Source: CAVRUH01 sp963822595 | GTDB taxonomy: Bacteria > Chlamydiota > Chlamydiia > Chlamydiales > Waddliaceae | Direction: 5' to 3' | DNA: 64,000 bases | Assembly (NCBI GenBank): GCA_963822595.1 | Contig: CAWGIG010000003.1 | Span: 62,001 to 126,000, forward strand | Shown here: piece after piece, positions 38,501 through 46,779 of the stretch | Position numbering within the stretch: position 1 is the first letter of the stretch | Layout of the letters: every line of letters begins with the position of its first letter | The notes under the pieces: generated by a model | The model's input: only the letters and a program-made list of their open reading frames with translations | The model's database searches: none | What the model was told of the DNA's origin: nothing | Translations under genes and position numbers: made by a program

Positions 38501-39277
38501 GCCTTTTACTTGTTGCAAATCGAATATTTTTTTAATATAGTTTACACGATAATTGGCATTTCTCTCAGAAAAAGGTATTGCCTCTAATAAGGCGCTCTGA
38601 TCATCTATTTGTGCCTCAAGTCTTTTGATACGATTCATCTTTTCTGAAAATTCGCCTTTTAATTTCCCTAGTTCCATCTTTGCATCTGCTATTTCTTTAG
38701 GTTCTTTCAAACCGACTTTTTCGGCAATTTTATTAAAAGCTGCAGAAGCTTTTTCAGTTAACTTTGAGTCGGCAATTATTTTCTCTTGTTCTCCTTTTTT
38801 CTCTTTAATCGTAAAAATTTCATTTTCCAGTTCTTTTATCTCATCTTCGAGTGATATACTTTGTGATTCGTTAGTCTGTTGAGTATTCTTAAGAAGTTCG
38901 AGTAGGGGTTCCTTTATACGTAATTCATCACTTAAATCGTTCACCTTTTTCTTTGCATCTGTAACTTCTTGAGTATCTTTCAAACCGACCTTTTCGGCAA
39001 ATTTGTGAATAGCTGCTAGCATCTTCCCTAGTGTTTCTGCCTTGGGTTGTGCTGCTGTGTTTGAACCGTTTGAGATTGCACTGCTAGAAACGTTCGTTGT
39101 AACCTCGGATGGTGGGGCGGTACTACCAGTGACAACAATACTAGCTCTCTTAGCTGTACTTGATACCTCCTCTGAGGCGACGGCCGGGGGAGGTGCATTT
39201 CCTGATGCACCAATTGCTGTATCTTCGAAGCTTTGTCCCGGTGCATTCGTATGCATCTGTGATGGATCTGTATTCAT
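35534..39277 (-). CDS. Large effector-like protein with a papain-like cysteine motif
   Basis: 1247 residues, no signal peptide or membrane helix. Residues 1-80 are Ser/Thr/Pro/Ala-rich and disordered. Residues 80-300 are predicted coiled coil with two related units (HKFAEKVGLKD-, NKIAEKVGLKE-) and EKIIADSK three times. Residues 390-560 hold three repeats of the form PIDKxIxxLYxNEGxTxL. Near 778-790 is LRQGNVGTCFSTSLVIQQ, which resembles the active-site stretch of papain-like cysteine proteases (Q-G-x-x-G-T-C-F/W). A candidate histidine lies in FGGHVTYKF near 1222, close to the C-terminus. A protease of this type acting in the host is a reasonable guess only. It has a promoter upstream and shares an operon with the 155-residue gene. 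Confidence 0.75.
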   Translation of the reverse strand: MNTDPSQMHTNAPGQSFEDTAIGASGNAPPPAVASEEVSSTAKRASIVVTGSTAPPSEVTTNVSSSAISNGSNTAAQPKAETLGKMLAAIHKFAEKVGLKDTQEVTDAKKKVNDLSDELRIKEPLLELLKNTQQTNESQSISLEDEIKELENEIFTIKEKKGEQEKIIADSKLTEKASAAFNKIAEKVGLKEPKEIADAKMELGKLKGEFSEKMNRIKRLEAQIDDQSALLEAIPFSERNANYRVNYIKKIFDLQQVKGEVVGEIHLLAKQISVQEKIIADSKVAPQKIQDTIDTSDKEVTDAPLEQTDESNINKSDARNTDNFSNSQLEIYSTTTDLLPESTEVNDLESPIIDEKTTEEPNPFVSLVSGRETKKQVLSNDVDVVEAVVKQLNPENPIDKTILELYRNEGSTLLVLNLMKVRGQTANLEKIFEMKSMNSEVITFIEKGKFPMAVKALDAAKKADEYINVLDPNKAADKKLLDLYKKDGATPLFKYLYDAKISSKDNPIDKQIVKLFKNEGTTPLVKNLLLARARGQEALLKGAFESNDPQIMKFIEHGQFSLALEKLGAPDINIWAIPDVSIGIIAKLQNLNADLKGVDGHEDMMSWAIDYARNHEEKDTLKTLGQVQFLLARSPQVQTILGLANDNHLGETVKEIMQKRVLIEGKLGHTQSAEVTLQIAMMLTSLGGHLITDIIDEMQEVLNQQKEIDPAIKESIMIKLDALKNHPEFADRLTTLTSPTIGSRQEILIGKLVGNDPQEAVTARDAKLAVLSALLWPLRQGNVGTCFSTSLVIQQGSHAEGLKQNLEDLLSIVGNGCLTRKVSPPKNGTIDTPLIIPNLEEFAMKFKGDNLLARAHEYTMVNSGSSKLAGRFLNDAMNNIGKQVASEISDSQIRNEMLANLNARCCTIYDVEKNRWAVVDSQTGRNFSTMEPEDAAKFFGKLIEHKEGITDELSDFIGSNDFSHLWLRQQRSLVGGVGTGGDNVGTLLSTDVKKLDINFRDESSIENVFTLVSMWSDEEKDYARQNQGLLIPHETKEHSFSLRAHTLITLYDSANGDPKQVFINLQKKAEAFVGTQVTREILNEFLESYTKLYSSRYKYADKIPEGVESYKEKIIREVLKHENPTIQTIYETMNELDYNTNWLENGEADWSKRVEQVLRSLPSLKNSAPEVYNVFDSNWATKQQRGFTMSIFSGKITPMVLQDNPLDISDWSFIKKANQFGGHVTYKFEDPVRNALSRNYYQPKANV

Positions 39278-39333
39278 ACAAAATCCCGTGTCTTTAATTT
39301 TGTAAGATTAGTCATGCTATTAATCTAATTATT

Positions 39334-39362
39334 ATTATAAAACTACCAGATAATTATGTAAA
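39334..39362 (-). promoter_or_regulatory. Sigma70-like promoter for the 1247-residue gene
   Basis: On the minus strand: TTTACA at 39362-39357, 17-bp spacer, TATAAT at 39339-39334. Transcription would start near 39327, about 50 bases before the ATG at 39277. Confidence 0.5.
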
Positions 39363-39412
39363 TAACAATTTTTAAATGTAATACGCAAAAGGCCTTCCTC
39401 ATAAATGATAAA

Positions 39413-41400
39413 GTGTCCTGAGCGAAGCGAGACCTCATGCTGTGGGGAGCGCAGCGACCGAAGAACTTGAGTGAATCGATAAATCGAGTCACTTGTGCGC
39501 CACGAGGCGCTATTTTATCAGTGACGTGTAAGTCGTCACTAGGGAGTTAAACCCAAACTTGCTATACCGAGTCATTGGACTCTAGGAGGTAACGAATTGA
39601 GTTAAGCGTATGACAGGGAAGATGCAGGCCGTGTGATTGAGCCCCGTTATAGATAACTTTTAGGAGGCCGACGCTGTGAGTGTTGACGGAAGGCATTACT
39701 ATATATCTCGCTATAGGGAATGAGATATACAGCTCCTCGGGGTCGGTGAACAGGGCATGTATCGAAGATAAAATGGTGAACGTGGGAAGTCCTTAGCTCT
39801 TCAAGGAAGAAGTACTGATCTGCAAATGTAACAGTGAGCAGCTCGGGATGGCGACAGGATGGCAGATGGATTCGTAGTACCGATGAAGGGGCGAACAAGG
39901 AGACGTGAGTCTTTGCGGAGTTACTGGAGGGAAGGAATCCTCGGCATTAATCAATCTGAATAAGGAAACGTATGAGTACAATAGAGACTCCAAAACCCAT
40001 ATGGGATACGGATACAAAACTTGAAAGAGTAGCTTGGCTCTCTGCAAAAGACCCTCATAAAGAATTTACGGCTCTGATGCATTTCTATAATGAGGAGTCT
40101 CTTCTAAAATGCTTCCATAAGCTTGACGGGAAGAAAGCGGTTGGAATTGATAAGGTTACAAAAGAACATTATGGGGAAAATCTCATAAGAAACCTAAATA
40201 ACCTTCTCGATCGCATGAAGAAGATGGCCTACAGACCTGGGAATATAAGAGAAGTACTTATCGAGAAGGAAGATAAGCCAGGAGCCTATCGACCACTCGG
40301 TATCAGTAACTTTGAAGATAAAATAATCCAGATGCAGACAGGGAAAATATTGGAGAACATATATGATCCAATATTTAAAGACTGTTCATTTGGTTTTAGA
40401 CCCGGTAAGAGCTGCCATGATGCTATTAAAGCACTGCATAAATTTCTTTTTAGAAATGAAATTGAAACAGTCATTGATATCGACATGGCAAACTTCTTTG
40501 GTACCATAGATCATAAGATCCTGGAAGATTTCATGCGAATGAAAATTAAAGATCCCAAGTTCATGAGATACATCATAAGAATGTTCAAAGCAGGCATTTT
40601 ATCAGATGGAGAACTTAAAATAACAGAAGAAGGTGTTCCTCAGGGATCGGTATGTAGCCCAATCATGTCGAATATCTATGCACACTACGTATTAGACACC
40701 TGGATTGAAGAAAATGTTCAACCAAATTGTCGAGGAATAGTAAAGCTGTTCAGATACGCAGATGATGCAATCATCTGTTGTGAAAAAGAAGGAGATGCCA
40801 AAAGAATCTTGGAAGTACTAGATAAACGTCTTGCAAAATTTAAACTTAAATTGAACAAAGATAAAACTAAAGTTGTCCCCTTCTCGGTGGTAAAAGCCCG
40901 ACAAGGTATACAACAAGGTACTTTCGATTTCTTAGGTTTCACATTCTTTTTCGGGAAAACAAGATTAGGAAAATGGATACCAAAAGTAAAGACTGCGAAG
41001 AAAAGATTTGTGACCAAAATAAAAAGGGTTGCAAATTGGATAAAAGAGAAAAGAAACACTATTAAATTAGTCCCGTTGTGGAAAACATTCTGCTCGAAAC
41101 TGAGAGGACACATCCAATACTACGGTGTTTCCTTTAACTTCGAATACATAAAAGCATTTGTAGAAGAAGCAGTAAGAATCTTCTTCAAATGGATCAATCG
41201 AAGGAGTCAGAATCCATCCATGACATGGAAGAAATTCGATATGTTTCGCACTAAATACCCACTTCCAGCCCTTACAATCAAACATAGGCTATTTTGAAGA
41301 GGACAAAGCGAGTGATTTGTCGGGAGCCCATTGCCTTAATTGGGCACGATGGGATCTAATGAGGGGGGAGCCGGGAAACCGGTCTCCTCTACTCTCTCAG
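39413..41400 (+). mobile_element. Group II intron
   Basis: The reverse-transcriptase/maturase gene is enclosed by about 560 bases of structured, gene-free DNA on the left and 100 on the right. The left part has the repeated short palindromes and GAGCGAAGCGAG-type sequence of intron domain I. The right part has GGGAGCCGGGAAACCGG and the paired CTCCTCT, which fits domain V, then a short tail ending about 41400. The 5' end is placed at GTGTCC (39413); GTGCG at 39495 is an alternative. The 3' end is approximate. The host site is intergenic, directly before the serine dehydratase remnant. Confidence 0.75.
39972..41297 (+). CDS. ltrA: Group II intron reverse transcriptase/maturase
   Basis: The intron-encoded protein splices the intron RNA and copies it into DNA. 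The 441-residue protein has the RT blocks (KKAVGIDKVTKEHY near 55, YRPGNIREVLIEKED near 80, RPLGISNFEDKIIQM near 105, FRPGKSCHDAI near 145, VIDIDMANFFGTIDH near 170, GVPQGSVCSPIMSNIY near 223) and the catalytic RYADDAIIC near 260, followed by the thumb/X maturase domain. It stops at HRLF without an HNH endonuclease domain. The active-site aspartates are intact, so it could be functional. The ATG has AAGGAA eight bases upstream. Confidence 0.95.
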   Translation: MSTIETPKPIWDTDTKLERVAWLSAKDPHKEFTALMHFYNEESLLKCFHKLDGKKAVGIDKVTKEHYGENLIRNLNNLLDRMKKMAYRPGNIREVLIEKEDKPGAYRPLGISNFEDKIIQMQTGKILENIYDPIFKDCSFGFRPGKSCHDAIKALHKFLFRNEIETVIDIDMANFFGTIDHKILEDFMRMKIKDPKFMRYIIRMFKAGILSDGELKITEEGVPQGSVCSPIMSNIYAHYVLDTWIEENVQPNCRGIVKLFRYADDAIICCEKEGDAKRILEVLDKRLAKFKLKLNKDKTKVVPFSVVKARQGIQQGTFDFLGFTFFFGKTRLGKWIPKVKTAKKRFVTKIKRVANWIKEKRNTIKLVPLWKTFCSKLRGHIQYYGVSFNFEYIKAFVEEAVRIFFKWINRRSQNPSMTWKKFDMFRTKYPLPALTIKHRLF

Positions 41401-41404
41401 AATT

Positions 41405-41510
41405 TTTTTTGATTATAGTCTACAGAATGTGTTAGGGTAAATTTAAGGAAATATAAAAGAATAATATGTCTATAAGTGTTTTTGATCTGTAGTCTATCGG
41501 AATTGGACCT
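41405..41510 (+). pseudogene. Remnant of the serine dehydratase promoter and first 15 codons
   Basis: This segment matches the region in front of and inside sdaA at 42808-42906. The 15 codons from ATG 41466 agree with sdaA in 40 of 45 bases; four differences are silent and one turns a Tyr codon into TAG (41490). The promoter copy keeps TTGATT (41409) but the -10 has decayed from TATAAT to TAGGGT. Similarity ends after GGACCT, where the leader of the sterol reductase gene begins. Confidence 0.85.
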
Positions 41511-41549
41511 CCCATAGATGGCCAATGGAAAAGAGGAGTCATAAACATT

Positions 41550-42815
41550 ATGAATAAAGGGAGTTGGGGAAGGGCATGGAGTGTAGAAATACTCACACTG
41601 CTATCAACGATTTTGATTTTAACATTCACGCCTTTGATCGTTTTTTTATTCTATTATATCATTGTAGGCGAAATACCTGTTTTTACCCTAAAAGCCTTAG
41701 AAATTTACACTGTCTGGATCGTATTTCAAATCATTCTTGCAGTGTTCTTGCCTGATAAACTCCACCTGATCCTCCCAAACTATATGGGTGGGCTCCGTCA
41801 AGGAAGCGTAACGCCTGCCGGAAATAAACTCACTTACCAGATAAATGGTTTACAATCTTGGTTGATTTCCCACATTCTTTTTATTGTATTCATTACCCCT
41901 ACTATTATTGCAGACAACTGGGGCCCCCTACTCATCATCACTAATATTACCGGCTATAGTTTGGCACTCTTCGCTTACATAAAAGCTAAAACTCGACCTT
42001 CTTACAAAAATGACAATAAATATAGCGGTAATTTTATTTATGATTTTTATATGGGAATTGAGCTAAATCCTAGAATCTCTTCCTTTGATTTTAAACTTTT
42101 TTTCAATGGCCGGCCCGGAATCATTGCCTGGACATTGATTAACTTTTCCTTTGCAGCAAAACAGTATGCAACTCTGGGATACATTACGAATTCGATGGTT
42201 TTGGTCAATGTTTTGCAAGCTATCTATGTTCTTGATTTCTTTTGGAATGAAGCCTGGTATCTTAAAACGATAGATATAGCTCATGATCATTTCGGATGGA
42301 TGCTTGCGTGGGGAGATTGTGTATGGCTCCCTTATATGTATACCCTCCAGGCTTTTTATCTTTTTTATAACCCTGTAGAGTTGAATAATATTTACGCCTC
42401 ATTTGTTCTCCTTTTAGGATTATTGGGATATGCAATCTTTCGAAGCTCCAACAATCAGCGGTATCGATTCAGGGAACAGCAAGGAAAGATGACGATTTGG
42501 GGTAAAGAAGCTCAAGGTATCCCGTGTTTCTATACGACATCCGATTCAAAAACGCATTCCAATATCTTTTTAGTATCAGGGTGGTGGGGAATTTCCAGGC
42601 ATATGAATTATATGGGTGACCTCATTTTGTCCCTGTCGTATTGTCTGGCTTGTGGATTCCATAGTATTGTCCCTTATTTTTATTTTTTCTATTTGAGCAT
42701 CCTTTTGATTCATCGGTGCTACCGCGATGAACACCGCTGCAACCATAAGTACGGGGAATCCTGGATCGAATATTGTAAAAAAGTGCCCTACAGATTAATA
42801 CCTGGAATTTTTTGA
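41550..42815 (+). CDS. Sterol reductase of the ERG4/ERG24 family (7-dehydrocholesterol reductase-like)
   Basis: A polytopic membrane protein of 421 residues, closest in pattern to plant and Coxiella 7-dehydrocholesterol reductase. Signatures are GSVTPAGNKLTYQINGL near residue 88, FIYDFYMGIELNPRI near 165, DIAHDHFGWMLAWGD near 247, and the C-terminal series LVSGWWGISRHMNYMGDL near 345, CYRDEHRCNHKYGESW near 395 and YCKKVPYRLIPGIF at the end, which hold the NADPH-binding arginines and aspartates. Such enzymes reduce a sterol ring double bond. No other sterol genes are seen here, so a host sterol is the likely substrate. Ribosome site GAGGAG is about 12 bases before ATG 41550. It lies between direct repeats of the sdaA 5' region. 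Confidence 0.92.
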   Translation: MNKGSWGRAWSVEILTLLSTILILTFTPLIVFLFYYIIVGEIPVFTLKALEIYTVWIVFQIILAVFLPDKLHLILPNYMGGLRQGSVTPAGNKLTYQINGLQSWLISHILFIVFITPTIIADNWGPLLIITNITGYSLALFAYIKAKTRPSYKNDNKYSGNFIYDFYMGIELNPRISSFDFKLFFNGRPGIIAWTLINFSFAAKQYATLGYITNSMVLVNVLQAIYVLDFFWNEAWYLKTIDIAHDHFGWMLAWGDCVWLPYMYTLQAFYLFYNPVELNNIYASFVLLLGLLGYAIFRSSNNQRYRFREQQGKMTIWGKEAQGIPCFYTTSDSKTHSNIFLVSGWWGISRHMNYMGDLILSLSYCLACGFHSIVPYFYFFYLSILLIHRCYRDEHRCNHKYGESWIEYCKKVPYRLIPGIF

Positions 42816-42841
42816 TTCTACGCTATAGAATATATTATAAT
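42812..42841 (+). promoter_or_regulatory. Sigma70-like promoter of sdaA
   Basis: TTGATT at 42812-42817, 18-bp spacer, TATAAT at 42836-42841. The -35 overlaps the stop codon of the sterol reductase gene. The same arrangement, with a damaged -10, is found at 41409-41438. Confidence 0.6.
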
Positions 42842-42861
42842 ACGTTATAAAAAGGAAAAAT

Positions 42862-44184
42862 ATGTCCATAAGCGTTTTTGACCTGTATTCTATCGGTATT
42901 GGACCTTCAAGCTCCCACACCGTTGGCCCGATGCGCGCCGCATATATGTTCGCAAATCAACTTGAAACTGATCATCTTTTAAGCAGACTACACACTATTA
43001 AGTTAGACCTTTACGGATCGCTTGCCCTAACGGGAAAAGGACACGGCACCGATCTTGCTGTACTCATGGGACTGGAAGGAGAGCGCCCCGCCACCATTGA
43101 CCCCGCCTCTATCCCTTCAAGAGTTGAAGCAATCGAAAAAAATCACATCCTCAATATTCTTGGAAAAAAGAAAATTCCCTTCGAAATCGAAACACAACTC
43201 CTCTTCCACAAAGATAAACAGCTCCCATTCCACCCTAATGGCATGCGCTACACTGCCTACGACACCGAAAAAATGACACTCCTAGAAAAAGTCTACTACT
43301 CCGTGGGCGGTGGATTCATCGTCGATCACGAACATGCCAATAAAGAAGGCGTCCTCGGAGAAGAAAATCACAAAGTTCCATACCCCTTCACTTGCGGTGA
43401 CGAACTCCTCGCTCTTTGTAAAAAAACAGGGATGTCTATTCAACAGCTTATGATGGAAAATGAAAAATCATGGCGCTCCGAAAACGATATCCGTCAAGGT
43501 CTTCTGCAAATTTGGGAAGTCATGAAAGAATGTGTCAAACGTGGGTATACAGCACCCCCCGGAATTCTTCCGGGTGGACTCGAAGTGCATCGAAGAGCCC
43601 CAGGTATCTATAAACATCTTCAAGAGCAAAATCTTGCAAAAGTTAAAGATCCGGTAGAAGTCATGAAATGGGTAAGTCTCTGGGCGTTAGCGGTTAATGA
43701 AGAAAATGCCGCCGGCAGCAGAGTCGTCACGGCACCCACAAATGGAGCTGCAGGCATCATTCCGGCTGTGATGCATTATTATGATAAATTTACCGAAAAT
43801 CCCACGGAAGATGGAATTATTACGTTCATGTTAACAGCAGGCGCTATAGGCATTCTCTATAAACTAGGCGCTTCTATCTCTGCAGCTGAGATGGGCTGCA
43901 TGGGTGAAGTAGGTGTCGCTTGTTCCATGGCCGCTGCGGGTTTAACTGCCGCATTACATGGTACCCCGGAACAAGTGGAAAATGCTGCCGAAATCGGTAT
44001 GGAACATAACCTTGGCCTAACCTGCGATCCTGTGATGGGATTGGTGCAAATCCCTTGCATTGAACGTAATACAATGGGATCCGTCAAAGCTATTAATGCC
44101 TCATTGCTTGCCCTCCTAAGGAGATGGAAAACACCGAGTTTCTTTAGATCAGGTGATCACGACAATGAGACAAACGGGCCATGA
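42862..44184 (+). CDS. sdaA: L-serine ammonia-lyase, single chain, iron-sulfur type
   Basis: Splits L-serine into pyruvate and ammonia with a [4Fe-4S] cluster. The 440-residue length is that of one-chain enzymes: a beta domain at the N-terminus (SVFDLYSIGIGPSSSHTVGPM, the family signature) and an alpha domain from about 190. Cluster and active-site cysteines are expected in CMGEVGVACSMAAAG near 353, CDPVMGLVQIPCIERN near 392; NGAAGIIPAVMHYY near 295 is typical. Ribosome site AAAGGA precedes the ATG by eight bases. A decayed copy of its promoter and N-terminus lies at 41405-41510. In an intracellular bacterium it would feed host serine into pyruvate. Confidence 0.95.
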   Translation: MSISVFDLYSIGIGPSSSHTVGPMRAAYMFANQLETDHLLSRLHTIKLDLYGSLALTGKGHGTDLAVLMGLEGERPATIDPASIPSRVEAIEKNHILNILGKKKIPFEIETQLLFHKDKQLPFHPNGMRYTAYDTEKMTLLEKVYYSVGGGFIVDHEHANKEGVLGEENHKVPYPFTCGDELLALCKKTGMSIQQLMMENEKSWRSENDIRQGLLQIWEVMKECVKRGYTAPPGILPGGLEVHRRAPGIYKHLQEQNLAKVKDPVEVMKWVSLWALAVNEENAAGSRVVTAPTNGAAGIIPAVMHYYDKFTENPTEDGIITFMLTAGAIGILYKLGASISAAEMGCMGEVGVACSMAAAGLTAALHGTPEQVENAAEIGMEHNLGLTCDPVMGLVQIPCIERNTMGSVKAINASLLALLRRWKTPSFFRSGDHDNETNGP

Positions 44185-44270
44185 TATGCAGTCCATATAT
44201 AAAGAAACCTCTTTAGGGGGGCTTGCTGTAAACGTTCCGGAATGTTAAAAGGGGAGAAAGAGGGTTTCCC

Positions 44271-45064
44271 ATGGAAAAGTTTGAAGAGCGTCAATGCATT
44301 GTATTAAATAACAACAACCAAAAAATATTCGGGATGCTTCATACCCCCTTGAGTGATTCCAAAACCCCCGCCATTCTTATATGTCATGGTCTTGCAGGCA
44401 CGAAAGTCGGGACCCACAGGATGTATGTCACATTATCAGAACATTTGACGAAATTAGGAATAGCTGCATTTAGGATAGATTTTAGGGGATCAGGCGACAG
44501 CGAGGGTCCCTTTTCCGAAATGACCTTTTCGGGCGAAGTTAGCGACGCTGTCGTCGCGCTGAATTTTTTAGCTAATGATCCTCGCATCGATAGTAAGAGA
44601 ATCGGGATCATGGGAAGTTCTTTTGGCGGCGCTGTAGCCGCTAGTGCTGCAAATGATTTTCAGAAGATAAAAGGGATCGTCCTTTGGGCTTCTATATTCG
44701 ATGTTTCACAGTGGGAAAAAAGTTGGGAAATAGTAACTACAGGTCAGGTGGACGAAGCAAAACGACATGAAATCATGCGTATCGATGGTCAACTACCCGG
44801 AATGCAATTTTATAAAGAACTGTTCTCCTTGGATTTACCAACAGCACACAATAAGTTGGCTGCAATACCGATGCTACATATTCATGGAGAAAAAGATCCC
44901 GAGTTCCTGTTGAACATGCTGATAAATTTGTGGCTCTCCGAAAAAATGCTCAGGCTCCCACGCAATTTATGCGTCTTCCCCATAGCGATCATGATTTTTC
45001 TCACCCCGAAGAAAAAGTCAAAGCAATTACAGAAACAGCAAATTGGTTTAAAAAAATCCTATGA
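44271..45064 (+). pseudogene. Alpha/beta hydrolase with a one-base deletion
   Basis: The N-terminal 210 codons are a regular alpha/beta hydrolase (acyl-peptidase/dienelactone-hydrolase-like): oxyanion region ILICHGLAGTKVG, nucleophile elbow GIMGSSFGG with Ser117, and the acid in MLHIHGEKDP (D209). After the codon for Pro the correct continuation (VPVEHADKFVALRKNAQ, then RLPHSDHDFSHPEEK with the catalytic His, ending WFKKIL) is found only in another frame, from 44903 to the TGA at 45062-45064. One base is missing near 44901-44903. In the annotated frame translation instead runs on out of phase into the next gene. The enzyme would lack its histidine unless the deletion is a sequencing error. 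Confidence 0.85.
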
Positions 45065-46601
45065 TAAGTATCCTTCAAAAACTGCGCTTGGAATTTCTCC
45101 AAAATTGCCCAAGAGTTTAGCAAACTTCCAAAACCTTCAAATCGTCGAAGGCGAACTTTCGGAAAATCGAAATCTGAAAGAAATCTTTCCAAAGACATAT
45201 TCTAAGAAATTTATCCAATTCAAAGAAAACGACACAAAAGTTAATCACAAAGCGTTGCGTGTTGGGGTAGTCTTGTCCGGTGGACAAGCTGCCGGTGGAC
45301 ATAATGTTATCTCAGGATTGTTCGATGCTCTCAAAAGCATGAATCCAAAATCGGAGCTCCTTGGATTCCTCGATGGACCGATTGGTATCATAAAAAGCAA
45401 TTATAAAAAACTCGATGGCGAAACGATTCATGGATATAGAAATCAAGGGGGCTTTGATTTGATCGGATCGGGAAGGGATAAAATTGAAACCCCGGAACAA
45501 TTTGAAGCGGCTGCAAAAACTGTGAAAGAATTGAATTTGGACGGATTAGTTGTCATTGGCGGAGATGATTCCAATACAAATGCCGCTCTTCTCGCGGAGT
45601 ATTTTTTAAATCATGACATCAAAACGTGCGTTGCCGGAGTCCCAAAGACGATTGACGGCGATCTCAAAAACGAACACATCGAAATATCCTTTGGATTCGA
45701 TACAGCAACAAAGACCTATTCCGAGATCATTGGAAATATTCTTAGAGATAGTCTTTCGGCAAAGAAATATTATTTCTTTATTAAGTTGATGGGGCGTTCA
45801 GCATCTCATATTGCCCTAGAATGCGCTTTGCAAACTCACGCTAATATGACATTAATCGGCGAAGAAATTGCCGATAAAAAGTCGACTTTTAAGCAGATCA
45901 CCGATGACATTTGCAACATGATAGAGTCGCGGGGAAAAACAGGGAAAAACTATGGTGTTGTGTTGATTCCCGAGGGGGTGATCGAGTTCATCCCAGAATT
46001 TAAGGTATTGATAAGCGAACTCAATAAAAAAGCGGAGCTTTCTCCAGAATCTAAGAAATGCTTCGATTCGTTGCCGAAGGATATACAGTCTCAATTGACG
46101 ATGGATAGAGACCCTCATGGAAATGTGCAGGTATCGAAAATTGAAACTGAGAGGCTATTTGTAGAAGCAGTGCAAGCTGAATTGAAAAGAAGAAAGGTCG
46201 GAAAATTCAGTGTGCAGCCGTTGTTTTGCGGTTATGAAGGGAGATCGTGCTTGCCATCCAACTTTGATAGCCAGTATTGCTATGCTCTTGGACATGTTGC
46301 TGCTTTGTTGATTGACAACGGAGCGACGGGATATATCGCTTGTATTAAAAAACTTAAAGAGACTATGGATAATTGGACGATAGCAGGGATTCCTTTAACG
46401 TCTATGATTCACATGGAAGAGCGCAAAGGAAAACAGATTCCGGTGATTAAGAAGGCGCTAGTAGAGCTTGATAGCAAGGCTTTTTTGGATTTTAAATCTG
46501 TGCGTGAATCCTGGAAAACTCAGGACGATTATCAGTACCCGGGCCCAATCCAATTTTTCGGTCCTCCTGACCTAACCGATAGCACCCCCTTGAGCCTATA
46601 G
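45061..46601 (+). pseudogene. pfkA: Pyrophosphate-dependent phosphofructokinase, N-terminus frameshifted
   Basis: Pyrophosphate:fructose-6-phosphate phosphotransferase of the long chlamydial/plant PFP-beta type. Motifs are VGVVLSGGQAAGGHNVISG, VVIGGDDSNTNAALLAEYF (second Asp marks PPi use), VPKTIDGDLKNEH (catalytic TIDGDL) and KLMGRSASHIALECALQ. The expected start ATG 45061 overlaps the hydrolase stop (ATGA) and reads MISILQKLRLEF; the family-typical continuation SPKLPKSLANFQ lies in the next frame, so one T is missing in the TTT at 45094-45096. From there the frame is open to 46601. Restoring the base gives about 513 residues. Without it the start is lost and the body is attached to out-of-phase hydrolase sequence. 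The catalytic body itself is intact. Confidence 0.85.
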
Positions 46602-46624
46602 TTGCATGGTAGGTATAGAAACGA

Positions 46625-46771
46625 AATAACAGGATTAGCAGGATCGCAAGCGGCAGGATAAGAAAAGGATAAGAAAAGATAGGAAAGAAAAAAAGAATTG
46701 TTTTTTCAAATTTCTTTTTTTTCTTATCCTTTTTTCATCCTACCGCTTGCGATCCTGCTTATCCTGTTAAT
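46625..46771. repeat. Dispersed hairpin repeat, copy 2
   Basis: Same element as 16197-16357: arms of about 50 bp around CAGGATCGCAAGCGG, here with a few mismatches and with the A-rich/T-rich inner parts (AAAAGGATAAGAAA and its inverse) also paired. It fills the gap between the convergent pfkA and oppF genes and could end transcription from both sides. Confidence 0.9.
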
Positions 46772-46779
46772 TGTTACTA

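Noticed and set aside
39647..39898. 83-codon minus-strand frame in front of the maturase gene
   Set aside because: The region is structured intron RNA (domains I-IV); the frame has no protein-like features.
41466..42815. Longer sterol reductase reading from the sdaA-like ATG
   Set aside because: The frame matches but is interrupted by TAG at 41490, and ATG 41550 has its own ribosome site.
44271..46601. A single 776-residue hydrolase-phosphofructokinase fusion enzyme
   Set aside because: The middle 60 codons are out-of-phase translation of a well-conserved hydrolase tail and of the phosphofructokinase N-terminus; both true reading frames are visible next to it.
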